Assembly (NCBI RefSeq): GCF_035982055.1
Contig: NZ_CP108427.1
Coordinates: forward strand, 4,525,001 to 4,589,000
DNA length: 64,000 nt
Direction: 5' to 3'
Source: Streptomyces sp. NBC_01288
GTDB lineage: Bacteria; Actinomycetota; Actinomycetes; Streptomycetales; Streptomycetaceae
In this document: piece after piece, positions 23,785-31,893 of the stretch
How the letters are laid out: each line of letters begins with the position of its first letter
Position numbering within the stretch: the first letter of the stretch is position 1
Made by a program: the position numbers and the translations under genes
Notes under the pieces: generated by a model
Told to the model about the DNA's origin: nothing
Databases searched by the model: none
What the model saw: the letters and a program-made list of their open reading frames with translations, nothing else

Positions 23785-24461
23785 GCGACGACACCCCTGG
23801 GCCCGGGCCGAGCAGCGTCCCCGGGCCCGGCAGGGTGCGCGGGAGCTTCGAGGCGGCGTTCGCGGCGCTGGCCGTGCTCGCCGCCCTCGCCCTTCTGGTG
23901 TCCGGTTGCGCCACCGGCGGCACGGGCGCCCGTGACGAGGGCCCGGCGCACTCCGACTCGGTGGCGGGCGTGGCGGAGGCCAAGTCCCCTTCGCCCTCCG
24001 CGACCGTCGACGACCACGTGGACGCGGTCAAGCTCGTCATGGACGACCCGAAGGTCTCGGCGGCGGTCAAGCACGAGCTGAAGCCGTGCGTGGCCGACGA
24101 GTACGCGGTCGACGTGTCGTACGGCGTGCTGACCGGCGGCACCGCGAACGACGTCGTCGTCAACGTGATGACCTGCGGCGATGCGGTGGGGATCGGCTCG
24201 TACGTGTATCGCGACAAGGGCGGGACGTACGAGAATGTGTTCAAGGCCGAGGAACCCCCGGTCTACGCGGAGATAGACCGCGGCGATCTGGTCGTCACCA
24301 AGCAGGTGTACGAGAAGGGCGACCCGGTGTCGAGTCCCTCCGGGGAGAACGTGATCACGTACCGCTGGACCTCGGGCCGTTTCGTCCAGGAGTACAGCAC
24401 CCACAACGAGTACAGCAACGCGGTCGGGGGCGACGCGTCGCCCACTCCGAGCAAGAACTGA
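23772..24461 (+). CDS. cseA: CseA lipoprotein, negative modulator of the SigE system
   Basis: 229 residues from a TTG at 23772 that overlaps the end of sigE, with GGAG-rich sequence just upstream. The N-terminus has a hydrophobic helix ending in the lipobox LVSGC (Cys46), so the mature protein is lipid-anchored on the outer face of the membrane. The rest is a soluble domain of about 180 residues containing two cysteines (LKPCVADEY, VMTCGDAV). In S. coelicolor CseA dampens sigE induction, presumably by acting on the sensor CseC. The rare TTG start and the overlap suggest lower expression than SigE. Confidence 0.9.
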   Translation: MRGLSDDTPGPGPSSVPGPGRVRGSFEAAFAALAVLAALALLVSGCATGGTGARDEGPAHSDSVAGVAEAKSPSPSATVDDHVDAVKLVMDDPKVSAAVKHELKPCVADEYAVDVSYGVLTGGTANDVVVNVMTCGDAVGIGSYVYRDKGGTYENVFKAEEPPVYAEIDRGDLVVTKQVYEKGDPVSSPSGENVITYRWTSGRFVQEYSTHNEYSNAVGGDASPTPSKN

Positions 24462-24625
24462 ACGGATCGGAACGGACGTCATCGGAACCGACTCGACTCT
24501 TTCGGAACCGAACCGGTCGCAGGTGAACCGATCGGCCGCCCCGATCCGATGCTTCAGTGAACGCGGACGCCGTCCCAGGCGTCCCATGCTTGAGAACGAC
24601 CCACACGAGGACTGAGAGCACCGGG

Positions 24626-25333
24626 ATGGCAGACCAGACCCACGTCCTGTTCGTCGAGGACGACGACGTCATCCGCGAGGCCACCCAACTCGCCCTGGAG
24701 CGGGACGGCTTCGTGGTCACCGCCATGCCCGACGGGCTGTCGGGCCTGGAGGCGTTCCGGGCGGACCGCCCCGACATCGCGCTGCTGGACGTGATGGTCC
24801 CGGGCCTGGACGGGGTGAGCCTGTGCCGCCGTATCCGGGACGACTCGACGGTCCCGGTGATCATGCTGTCGGCGCGCGCGGACTCGATCGACGTGGTGCT
24901 GGGCCTGGAAGCAGGGGCCGACGACTACGTCACCAAACCCTTCGACGGCGCCGTCCTGGTAGCCCGCATCCGCGCGGTGCTCCGCCGCTTCGGACACGCG
25001 AGCGGCAGCGACCGTACGACGGACGCGGACGCGGCCCCGGTCGGCGGCGGGGTGCTGACCTTCGGGGATCTGGAGATCGACACCGAGGGCATGGAGGTGC
25101 GCCGGGCCGGGCAGCCGGTGGCGCTGACGCCGACCGAGATGCGGCTGCTGCTGGAGTTCTCGTCGGCGCCGGGCACGGTGCTGTCCCGCGACAAGCTGCT
25201 GGAGCGGGTGTGGGACTACGGCTGGGGTGGTGACACCCGGGTCGTGGACGTCCATGTGCAGCGGCTGCGGACGAAGATCGGCCAGGACCGGATCGAGACG
25301 GTCCGCGGCTTCGGCTACAAGTTGAAGGCCTGA
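24626..25333 (+). CDS. cseB: response regulator CseB (OmpR family)
   Basis: 235 residues. Receiver domain 1-120 has acidic pocket EDDD (11-14), phosphoacceptor Asp55 (IALLDVMVPGLDG) and Lys in YVTKPFDG. The C-terminal winged helix runs from about 145 to 235 (VALTPTEMRLLLEFSSAPGT to VRGFGYKLKA). ATG 24626 is chosen because the receiver fold begins there; the open frame 23 codons further upstream is not family-like. It activates sigE in S. coelicolor. It is 8 bp upstream of cseC and separated from cseA by a 164-bp gap that may hold a second promoter. Confidence 0.95.
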   Translation: MADQTHVLFVEDDDVIREATQLALERDGFVVTAMPDGLSGLEAFRADRPDIALLDVMVPGLDGVSLCRRIRDDSTVPVIMLSARADSIDVVLGLEAGADDYVTKPFDGAVLVARIRAVLRRFGHASGSDRTTDADAAPVGGGVLTFGDLEIDTEGMEVRRAGQPVALTPTEMRLLLEFSSAPGTVLSRDKLLERVWDYGWGGDTRVVDVHVQRLRTKIGQDRIETVRGFGYKLKA

Positions 25334-25341
25334 GCAGGGGT

Positions 25342-26685
25342 ATGCGGGGGAATTCACGGCGCAGGGTCCCGTCGTTCATGGACAGAGCGGGCATCCGTAC
25401 CGGACTGAGATGGAAGCTCAGCGCGGCCATCGCGCTGGTCGGCACGCTGGTCGCGATCGCGCTCAGCCTGGTCGTGCACAACGCGGCGCGGGTCTCGATG
25501 CTGGACAACGCGCGCGACCTCGCGGACGAGCGCGTCCAGATCGCACAGCGCAACTACGAGCTGTCCGGGAGGCCGAACTTCCCCAGCATCAAGATCGACG
25601 ACCCGCGTCTGCCGTCGGCGCTGCGTGTGAAGGTCGAGGAGGGCCGCCGGGCGACGTACGTCACCGACCGGCCGCACGGGGTGCCGGACATCTGGGCGGC
25701 CGTACCGCTCAAGGACGGTCACGTCATGTCCCTGCACACCGGGTTCACCGATCGCAGCACGGACATCCTCAAGGATCTCGACCAGGCCCTGGTGATCGGC
25801 TCGATCGCGGCCGTGCTCGGCGGCAGCGCGCTCGGTGTCCTGATCGGCGGCCAGCTCTCGCGCCGGCTGCGCAAGGCGGCGGCCGCGGCGAACCAGGTCG
25901 CCAAGGGCGAGACGGACGTACGGGTGCGGGACGCGATCGGCGGGGTCGTACGGGACGAGACCGACGACCTCGCGCGCGCGGTGGACGCGATGACGGACGC
26001 GCTGCAACAACGGCTGGAGGCCGAACGCCGAGTCACCGCGGACATCGCACACGAACTGCGCACCCCGGTGACAGGCTTGCTGACCGCGGCCGAACTCCTG
26101 CCCCCCGGCCGCCCGACGGAACTGGTCCTTGACCGGGCGAAGGCGATGCGCACGCTGGTCGAGGACGTGCTGGAGGTCGCCCGGCTCGACGGGGCGTCCG
26201 AGCGGGCCGAGTTGCAGGACCTCATGCTGGGCGACTTCGTGAGCCGCCGGGTGCTCGCGAAGGACCCGGACGCGGTGGTGCACGTCGTGCACGAGTCGGA
26301 GGTGACGACGGACCCGCGCCGCCTGGAACGCGTCCTGTTCAACCTCCTCGCCAACGCGGCCCGCCACGGCAAACCACCGATCGAGGTCTCGGTGGAGGGC
26401 CGGGTCATCCGGGTCCGCGACCACGGCCCCGGCTTCCCCGAGGAACTCCTCGCGGAGGGCCCGAGCCGTTTCCGCACCGGCAGCAAGGACCGCGCGGGCC
26501 ACGGCCACGGCCTGGGCCTGACCATCGCCGCCGGCCAGGCCCGCATCCTCGGCGCCCGCCTGACCTTCCGCAACGTACGGCCGGCGGGCGCACCGGACCA
26601 CATCCCGGCGGAGGGCGCGGTGGCGGTGCTGTGGCTGCCGGAGCATGCGCCTACGAGTACGGGGAGTTATCCGATGTTGCCGTAG
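25342..26685 (+). CDS. cseC: sensor histidine kinase CseC
   Basis: 447 residues, inner-membrane sensor for cell-wall stress. TM1 is at about 26-46 (AAIALVGTLVAIALSLVV), an extracytoplasmic loop of about 100 residues follows, then TM2 at about 148-170. A HAMP segment precedes the phosphoacceptor motif TADIAHELRTPVTG (His238). The ATP-binding domain has the N-box LFNLLANAARHG, VRDHGPGF and a GHGLGLTIAAGQA G-box. ATG 25342 follows the cseB stop by 8 bp with AGGGG upstream. The product phosphorylates CseB. Convergent with the methyltransferase gene at 26773. Confidence 0.95.
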   Translation: MRGNSRRRVPSFMDRAGIRTGLRWKLSAAIALVGTLVAIALSLVVHNAARVSMLDNARDLADERVQIAQRNYELSGRPNFPSIKIDDPRLPSALRVKVEEGRRATYVTDRPHGVPDIWAAVPLKDGHVMSLHTGFTDRSTDILKDLDQALVIGSIAAVLGGSALGVLIGGQLSRRLRKAAAAANQVAKGETDVRVRDAIGGVVRDETDDLARAVDAMTDALQQRLEAERRVTADIAHELRTPVTGLLTAAELLPPGRPTELVLDRAKAMRTLVEDVLEVARLDGASERAELQDLMLGDFVSRRVLAKDPDAVVHVVHESEVTTDPRRLERVLFNLLANAARHGKPPIEVSVEGRVIRVRDHGPGFPEELLAEGPSRFRTGSKDRAGHGHGLGLTIAAGQARILGARLTFRNVRPAGAPDHIPAEGAVAVLWLPEHAPTSTGSYPMLP

Positions 26686-26772
26686 CCTCCGGCGGCTGAC
26701 CGGTGTGCTGGAGTGAGGGCGTGGGACCGTCGGGACGGGAGCGGATCGGGGACGAGAGCAGATCGAGGTTCC

Positions 26773-27633
26773 TCACGTACTCCCCACCATCACCTCCTCC
26801 CCCCGAGACGGCGCGGCCCCCTCCACCCGGCCCCCGAAATACCGCTCCGCAAGCTCCGCGGCGGGCACATGCCGTACCTCCCGGAACCCGCACTCCCGCC
26901 CCAGCTCCAGCATCTGTTCCGGGGTGAAGAAGCTCAGGAACGGTGTCTCGGCGGCCCGTGCTCCCCGCACCGCCACCTCCAACTGCGCGCGCTGCTCCGG
27001 CTCCACGTCGTCCACGGGTCGTAGGAACGTGGTGACCAGGGTGGAGCCCGGGGCGAGACCGGCGACCCGGCGGAACATGGTGGTGATCGCGTCCAGGGTG
27101 AGGTACATGGTCACGCCGGTCGCGGCCACGACGGCGGGCTGCCCGATGTCGAGACCGGCGGCGGCCAGTTGACCCCACCAGTCCCCCTCGAAGTCGACCG
27201 GCACGAACCGCAGCCAGTCCGGGACGTCGTACCCCAGTTCCGTCAGCCGGCGCCGCTTCCAGGCCTGCGTGCCGGGCTGCTCGACCTCGAACACCCGGAG
27301 TTTCGCGCCGAGTTCGGGCCGCCGCTGGGCGAAGGTGTCGAGACCGGCGCCGAGGATGACGTACTGCTCCACACCCCTCCCGGCCTGCTCCTCCACCACG
27401 TCCTCGACGAAGCGGGCCCGGGCCACGATCGACGCACGGATACGGCGTGTGGCCTCGACGTCCATGTCGGGACGCTCGCGCCAGTCGTCCCCGGGGTCCG
27501 CGAGCCGCAGCCCGACCTCGTCCTCGATGACGTGCGGCGGCGGATCGGCCTGGACGTGCAGGGCCCGCCACAGGGCGACCCGCACGGCGGTGTGGTCCGG
27601 CTCGACCTCAGCCACCGACTGCTCCCGGGTCAT
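26773..27633 (-). CDS. SAM-dependent methyltransferase, leucine-carboxyl-methyltransferase-like
   Basis: 286 residues of the LCMT/TIGR00027 group frequent in actinobacteria. SAM-binding motif EQYVILGAGLDTFAQRRPEL (about residues 88-107) and acidic strand-2 residues in LRVFEVEQPGTQAWKRRRL are visible, plus VVAATGVTMYLT and the C-terminal SFFTPEQMLELGRECGF. Members include polyketide and small-molecule O-methyltransferases; the substrate here is unknown. Its ATG overlaps the stop of the VOC gene by ATGA, so it is the third gene of a coupled AraC-VOC-methyltransferase operon. Confidence 0.88.
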   Translation of the reverse strand: MTREQSVAEVEPDHTAVRVALWRALHVQADPPPHVIEDEVGLRLADPGDDWRERPDMDVEATRRIRASIVARARFVEDVVEEQAGRGVEQYVILGAGLDTFAQRRPELGAKLRVFEVEQPGTQAWKRRRLTELGYDVPDWLRFVPVDFEGDWWGQLAAAGLDIGQPAVVAATGVTMYLTLDAITTMFRRVAGLAPGSTLVTTFLRPVDDVEPEQRAQLEVAVRGARAAETPFLSFFTPEQMLELGRECGFREVRHVPAAELAERYFGGRVEGAAPSRGEEVMVGST

Positions 27634-28064
27634 CCGAAGTCCTTCGAGAAGTCCAGTTCGGCGCTGCGCTCGGTCAGCGAGTACCAGTTGCCGCTGTCGT
27701 CGCGGAAGATCGCCTCGATGCCGTACGGCCGCTCGGTCGGCTCCTGGAGGAACTCGACCCCGCGCGCCTTGAAGGTCGCGTGATCACCGCGGCAGTCATC
27801 GGTGGTGAACGCCCCGGCACCCAGCACCCCCTTGCTGATCAGCTTCTTCAGCGCCTCGGCGGACTCGGGGTCGAGGCCCGGACCGTCCAGGCTCATCAGC
27901 GTGAGCGCGAGGCCGGGCTGGTTCTTGGCGCCCACGGTGACCCACCGCATGTCGCCCATCGAGATGTCGTCGCGGATCTCGAAGTCGAGTTTCTCGGTGA
28001 AGAAGGCCTTCGTGCGCTGCTGGTCGAAGGTCCATACGGTGGCGATGCCCAAGCCTTGGATCAT
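27630..28064 (-). CDS. VOC (glyoxalase/bleomycin-resistance fold) protein
   Basis: 144 residues, vicinal-oxygen-chelate fold. Two beta-alpha-beta-beta-beta modules are recognisable: TVWTFDQQRTKAFFTEKLDF at the start and the module ending EAIFRDDSGNWYSLTE. It resembles proteins found next to AraC regulators in many Streptomyces and may bind or detoxify a small molecule. Start and stop overlap its neighbours by four bases each (ATGA), so it is translated as part of a tight operon between the AraC regulator and the methyltransferase. Confidence 0.88.
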   Translation of the reverse strand: MIQGLGIATVWTFDQQRTKAFFTEKLDFEIRDDISMGDMRWVTVGAKNQPGLALTLMSLDGPGLDPESAEALKKLISKGVLGAGAFTTDDCRGDHATFKARGVEFLQEPTERPYGIEAIFRDDSGNWYSLTERSAELDFSKDFG

Positions 28065-28591
28065 GACTCCGCACTCCTGTCGGACGAGGTTGATGCCGAG
28101 GTCGATGTCGAGCCGGCTTCCTGCCCATCACCGTAGGCAGGGCGGACGTCGCGACGCTTCTTCAAAGTTGCGCTGGGGAAACCGCCGGCCCAGAGCATCG
28201 CGTAGCACCCGGGGATGAGCGCGGCCCCACGCCCCACATGCTTGGCTCGGTACTCACTGGGCGTCAGCCCGGTCCGCGCCTTGAACCGCGCCGAGAACGT
28301 ACCGAGGCTGCTGAACCCGACCAGATTGCAGATCTCCGTCACCGAGAGATCGGCGCTACGGAGCATCTCCTCGGCCCGCTCGATCCGCCGATGCGTCAGA
28401 TACTGCCCGGGCGTCTCGCCGTAGGCCTCCTTGAAGGCCCGGATGAAGTGGTACCGCGAATACCCGGCATGCGCGGCCACCGCTCCCAGGTCGAGCTCCG
28501 GCTCGGCCCAGTCACGATCCATGGCGTCCTTGGCAAGACGCAACTGCCGCATTTTGTCCATGCGACCGATGGTGGCACGCGGCACTGACAT
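28061..28591 (-). CDS. AraC family regulator, DNA-binding domain only
   Basis: 176 residues from ATG 28591. Two helix-turn-helix motifs appear: DLGAVAAHAGYSRYHFIRAF with the PGQYLTHRRIERA linker, and LSVTEICNLVGFSSLGTFSA followed by RTGLTPSEYRAKH. No N-terminal sensor domain is present, only about 30 residues. The C-terminal 50 residues are poorly conserved and end in a Ser/Thr-rich tract. Alternative starts are ATG 28561 and GTG 28672. The last one would place the 39-bp tandem repeats (28628-28783) partly inside the gene, which I consider unlikely. It probably controls its own operon, with the adjacent VOC protein as a possible ligand-binding partner. Confidence 0.82.
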   Translation of the reverse strand: MSVPRATIGRMDKMRQLRLAKDAMDRDWAEPELDLGAVAAHAGYSRYHFIRAFKEAYGETPGQYLTHRRIERAEEMLRSADLSVTEICNLVGFSSLGTFSARFKARTGLTPSEYRAKHVGRGAALIPGCYAMLWAGGFPSATLKKRRDVRPAYGDGQEAGSTSTSASTSSDRSAES

Positions 28592-28627
28592 CGACACCGA
28601 GCCGCTGAATCCGGCGGCTCCGGGATC

Positions 28628-28783
28628 CGGCACCCCTCGACTCAGGCCGGCGCCATCCAACCTGTCCGGCACCCCTCAACTCAGGTCAGCGCCATCCAGC
28701 CCGTCCCGTATCCCTCAACTCAGGCCGACGCCATCCAGCCCGTCCGGCACCCCTCAACTCAGGCCGGCACTAATCAGCCCGTC
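28628..28783. repeat. 39-bp tandem repeat, four copies
   Basis: Four adjoining 39-bp units start at 28628, 28667, 28706 and 28745, each close to CGGCACCCCTCAACTCAGG followed by CCGGCGCCATCCAGCCCGTC, with a few substitutions per unit. The fifth boundary runs directly into dispersed repeat copy B, whose first bases (AATCAGCCCGTCCGGCG) match the end of the unit. The array therefore looks like a slippage expansion of the repeat's edge. It lies 37 bp upstream of the AraC start, within a 370-bp gap with no gene. Confidence 0.9.
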
Positions 28784-28927
28784 CGGCGTTTGAGGACGAG
28801 GCCCCTTCAGGGCCGACGGGGGTCCGGGGGCGGAGCCCCCGGCAACGGCGCCGCAGACACACGAAGCACCCGCAGCCAACGCACGCACGCGTGCCCGCAC
28901 AAAAAAGAAGGCCCCCCGGGGCGGACA
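28772..28927 (-). repeat. dispersed long repeat, copy B (inverted relative to copy A at 14083-14253)
   Basis: Read on the minus strand, this element carries the same blocks as copy A in the same order, from CCGCCCCGGGGGGCCTTC to CCGGACGGGCTGAT, with differences mainly in the middle ACGCGTGCGTGCG tract and an extra T-run. The two copies are about 14.5 kb apart in inverted orientation. The upstream end overlaps the terminator of the MFS gene. Confidence 0.75.
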
Positions 28928-28941
28928 CCAACCGGGGGACC
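28901..28941 (-). terminator. intrinsic terminator of the MFS exporter gene
   Basis: On the minus strand GGTCCCCCGG (28941-28932) pairs with CCGGGGGGCC (28919-28910): 9 Watson-Crick pairs and one G-T. It is followed by TTCTTTTTT, a true U-tract that is unusual in this GC-rich genome. It lies about 20 bp downstream of the MFS stop and is the best-formed intrinsic terminator in the window. Confidence 0.85.
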
Positions 28942-28961
28942 TCCAGCTCACTGTCGGCGAA

Positions 28962-30563
28962 TCACACGGCCTCGACGATCGACGCCGGCGCCACCGCATC
29001 CTCGCCAGGCTTAGGCGCAGCCGGCCCCGCCCCCTTCAGCGGAACCTCCTTCACGAACACCGCGGCCACCAGCGCGACCACAGCCACCACCGACCCCAGC
29101 AGGAACGCGGAGTGGATACCGGCAGACACCGCGTGCTGATACGCCTCCCGAGCCACCGCCGGCAGCTTCGCCAGACTCGCCGCGTTGAGCGTCGCGGACT
29201 GCTCGGTCACCTTGGACCCCAGCGCACCCGCCCGCTCGGTCATGACGTCCTGCACCCGGTTGTTGAACAGCGCGCCCATGATGGCGACACCGAACGACGA
29301 CCCGAGCGTCCGGGACAGGGTGCTGGTGGAGGACGCGACGCCCATGTCCTTCATCTGCACACTGTTCTGCGCGACCAGCATGGTGATCTGCATCAGGCAG
29401 CCCATGCCGAGCCCGACGACGGCCATGAACACACCGGACATGAACCGGGTCGTATCGGTGTCCATGGTCGACAGCAGATACAGCCCGACGACCATCAGCA
29501 CGCTGCCGACGACCGGAAACACCTTGTATTTACCGGTGTTGGTGGTCACTCGCCCCGCGACCATCGAGGTCACGAGCATCGCGCCGAGCATCGGCAGAAG
29601 CAGCAGGCCGGAGTTCGTAGCGGACGCGCCCTGCACGGACTGCTGGTACAGCGGCAGGAACAGCGTCGCACCGAACATCACGAACCCGGTGATGAACCCG
29701 ATGATCGCCATCAGCGTGAAGTTCCGGCTGCGGAAGATGTGCAGCGGTACGACCGGCTCGGCCGCCTTGGTCTGCCAGAACACGAACCCGACGAGCGCGG
29801 CCACACCGAGCCCGATCAGTTCCATGATCCGCGCGGACGTCCAGTCGTACTGCGAACCGCCCCACGTGGTGACGAGCACGATCGAGGTGATGCCCACGGT
29901 CAGCAGCCCGGCACCCAGGTAGTCGATCCGCGCCTGCGACCGCTTCTTCGGGAGGTGCAGCACCGCACTGATCGCGGCCAGCGCGATGACCCCGAGCGGG
30001 AGGTTGATGTAGAAGGACCAGCGCCAGCCCCAGTTGTCGGTGATGGTGCCGCCGACCAGCGGTCCGCCGATCATCGCGAGCGCCATGACGCCGGCCATCA
30101 TGCCCTGGTACTTGCCCCGCTCACGCGGCGGGATGAGGTCGCCGATGATCGCCATGACGCCGACCATCAGACCACCGGCACCGAGCCCCTGAATGGCCCG
30201 GAAACCGATCAACTGCCCCATGTCCTGCGCCATACCGCTCAGCGCGGAACCGGCCAGGAAGATCACGATCGACGTCATGAAGGCGCCCTTGCGCCCGTAC
30301 ATGTCACCGAGCTTGCCCCACAGGGGCGTCGAGCTGGCCGTGGCGAGCGTGTACGCGGTCACGACCCACGACAGGTGCTCCAGCCCGCCCAGCTCACCGA
30401 CGATCGTCGGCATGGCCGTACCCACGATCATGTTGTCGAGCATCGCGAGCATCATCGTGATCATCAGCGCGAGCAGGACGACCCGCACGCTCTTCGGCTG
30501 TTTGCCGTCCACCTCTGGCCCGGGCGCCCCTGGCCCGACCTCGACCGTCTGTGTGTCCGCCAT
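28962..30563 (-). CDS. MFS multidrug efflux transporter, DHA2 family (14 TMS)
   Basis: 533 residues. Proton-driven exporter in the cytoplasmic membrane. About fourteen hydrophobic segments are visible, with motif A LGDMYGRKGAFM after TM2, the motif-C-like MALAMIGGPLVGGTITD in TM5 and the DHA2 motif LDNMIVGTAMPTIVGEL in TM1. ATG 30563 has GGGGAGTGGG upstream; the open frame a few codons earlier is not supported. It is divergent from a TetR repressor gene, with two near-identical operator dyads between them, so it should be induced when the TetR protein binds a drug-like ligand. A strong intrinsic terminator follows. Confidence 0.95.
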   Translation of the reverse strand: MADTQTVEVGPGAPGPEVDGKQPKSVRVVLLALMITMMLAMLDNMIVGTAMPTIVGELGGLEHLSWVVTAYTLATASSTPLWGKLGDMYGRKGAFMTSIVIFLAGSALSGMAQDMGQLIGFRAIQGLGAGGLMVGVMAIIGDLIPPRERGKYQGMMAGVMALAMIGGPLVGGTITDNWGWRWSFYINLPLGVIALAAISAVLHLPKKRSQARIDYLGAGLLTVGITSIVLVTTWGGSQYDWTSARIMELIGLGVAALVGFVFWQTKAAEPVVPLHIFRSRNFTLMAIIGFITGFVMFGATLFLPLYQQSVQGASATNSGLLLLPMLGAMLVTSMVAGRVTTNTGKYKVFPVVGSVLMVVGLYLLSTMDTDTTRFMSGVFMAVVGLGMGCLMQITMLVAQNSVQMKDMGVASSTSTLSRTLGSSFGVAIMGALFNNRVQDVMTERAGALGSKVTEQSATLNAASLAKLPAVAREAYQHAVSAGIHSAFLLGSVVAVVALVAAVFVKEVPLKGAGPAAPKPGEDAVAPASIVEAV

Positions 30564-30600
30564 CTTTCCCACTCCCCTTGACACCGCTACCGTCCGGCTA

Positions 30601-30671
30601 CTTACTTGCCGCCCGGCTAGTTGACTACACTCAGGGAAAGTAGACCCGTAACTAGCCGGGCGTCAAGTAAG
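30601..30671. promoter_or_regulatory. twin TetR operators in the MFS/TetR divergent promoter
   Basis: Arms 30601-30622 and 30650-30671 are inverted copies identical at 21 of 22 positions, 27 bp apart. Each arm contains an 18-bp imperfect dyad: ACTTGCCG-CC-CGGCTAGT at 30604-30621 and ACTAGCCG-GG-CGTCAAGT at 30651-30668. TTGACT at 30621-30626 is a possible -35 element toward the TetR gene. The dyad centres lie 47 bp apart, so both divergent promoters could be blocked and the two dimers could interact. Repeats and symmetry are seen; binding by the adjacent TetR protein is inferred. Confidence 0.8.
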
Positions 30672-30691
30672 TTTGCTGGAGCATGAGACGA

Positions 30692-31288
30692 ATGGGCGGC
30701 ACCATGGACGGCACCAAGCGGCAGCGTCGCGGAGACACCCGCCAGCGCATCCAGGACGTGGCGCTCGAACTCTTCGCCGAGCAGGGCTACGAGAAGACCT
30801 CGCTGCGCGAGATCGCCGAGCACCTGGACGTCACGAAGGCGGCGCTCTACTACCACTTCAAGACCAAGGAAGAGATCCTCGTCGGCATCTTCGAGGATCT
30901 GACGAAGCCGATCGAAGACCTGATCGAGTGGGGCCGCGGCCAGCCCCACACCCTGGAGACCAAGCAGGAGATCGTACGGCGCTACGGCGACGCGCTCGAC
31001 GGCGCGACCCCCCTGTTCCGCTTCATGCAGGAGAACCAGGCGACGGTACGGGACCTGCGCATCGGCGAGCGCTTCAAGGAGCGCATGCGCGGCCTCCGGG
31101 AGATCGTGATCGACCCCGAGGCGAGCCTGGTCGACCAGGTCCGTTCGCTCAGCGCGATCTTCACGCTGCACGCCGGGATGTTCGCCGTGCAGGACCTCGA
31201 AGGCGACCCCGAGGACAAGCGCAAGGCCGTCCTGGAGGTCGCCACCGACATGATCACGCAGGCCCACGCGGGCACGAAGCAGCCGTAA
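30692..31288 (+). CDS. TetR family repressor of the divergent MFS exporter
   Basis: 198 residues. The helix-turn-helix spans TRQRIQDVALELFAEQGYEK to LDVTKAALYYHFKTKEEIL (about residues 14-60) and is followed by a helical ligand domain. ATG 30692 is chosen because GGAG (30678-30681) sits 10 bases upstream. An ATG at 30683 is one base from that site, and one at 30704 is also possible. Divergent placement and paired operators make it the likely local repressor of both genes. Convergent with the M23 peptidase gene (23-bp gap). Confidence 0.92.
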   Translation: MGGTMDGTKRQRRGDTRQRIQDVALELFAEQGYEKTSLREIAEHLDVTKAALYYHFKTKEEILVGIFEDLTKPIEDLIEWGRGQPHTLETKQEIVRRYGDALDGATPLFRFMQENQATVRDLRIGERFKERMRGLREIVIDPEASLVDQVRSLSAIFTLHAGMFAVQDLEGDPEDKRKAVLEVATDMITQAHAGTKQP

Positions 31289-31311
31289 GGGGCGTAGATC
31301 CCCAGGCGCTC

Positions 31312-31893
31312 CTAGACGGAGACACCCTTGCCGCGCAGGAACGCGACCGGGTCTATCGCCGAGCCGTAGTTGGCGGTCGTACGGATCTCGAAGTGCAGGT
31401 GGGGACCGCTGGAGTTGCCGGTGCTGCCGGACCGGGCGATGTGCTGCCCGGTGCTGACGACCTGGCCGACCTTCACGTCGATGCGCGAGAGGTGGGCGTA
31501 CTGGGAGTACGTGCCGTTGCCGTGCTTGATGACGATGGCGTTGCCGTACGCGGCACCGTCACCGGCGCCGTTGCCGCCGGCCTTGACGACGGTCCCGCCG
31601 TGCGCGGCGACGACGTTGGTACCGCTGGCCACGGCGAAGTCCTGCCCGCTGTGGGTGGACTGCCACATGCTGCCGGCCTGGGCGAAGCTCGCGGACAGCG
31701 TGTACTTCTTCACCGGGTCGACCCAGGAGGCGGCGACCTTCGCGCTGACGGCCTTGGGCGCGACGGCCGAGGAGGCAGCGCTCGCGACCCCGGTGCCCAG
31801 CACGGCGGTGGCCCCCAGTCCGACGGCCATGACGGCCATACGGGTACGGAGCGAAGACGTACGGGAAGAACGGGACGTGGCGCGCTGGAACAT
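31312..31893 (-). CDS. secreted M23 (LytM-type) metallopeptidase
   Basis: 193 residues. The signal peptide has Arg-rich MFQRATSRSSRTSSLRTR, a hydrophobic core and cleavage near ASA. The LytM domain fills most of the mature protein, with zinc ligands HxxxD in HSGQDFAV and HxH in GPHLHFEI, plus YAHLSRIDVKVG. It should cut peptidoglycan cross-links outside the cell during growth or sporulation. ATG 31893 has GAGG 6 bases upstream. The 458-bp upstream region to the HAD gene is relatively AT-rich with a long leader. I looked there for a ydaO c-di-AMP riboswitch, which some Streptomyces wall hydrolases carry, and could not match its conserved core. Confidence 0.93.
   Translation of the reverse strand: MFQRATSRSSRTSSLRTRMAVMAVGLGATAVLGTGVASAASSAVAPKAVSAKVAASWVDPVKKYTLSASFAQAGSMWQSTHSGQDFAVASGTNVVAAHGGTVVKAGGNGAGDGAAYGNAIVIKHGNGTYSQYAHLSRIDVKVGQVVSTGQHIARSGSTGNSSGPHLHFEIRTTANYGSAIDPVAFLRGKGVSV

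Noticed and set aside
28628..28783. CRISPR-like array
   Set aside because: The 39-bp units adjoin directly with no variable spacers, and no cas genes are present. It is a simple tandem repeat.
14083..28927. Inverted repeats as ends of a composite transposon or genomic island
   Set aside because: The enclosed genes are core functions in conserved order, with no transposase and no target duplication. The repeats belong to a common intergenic family.
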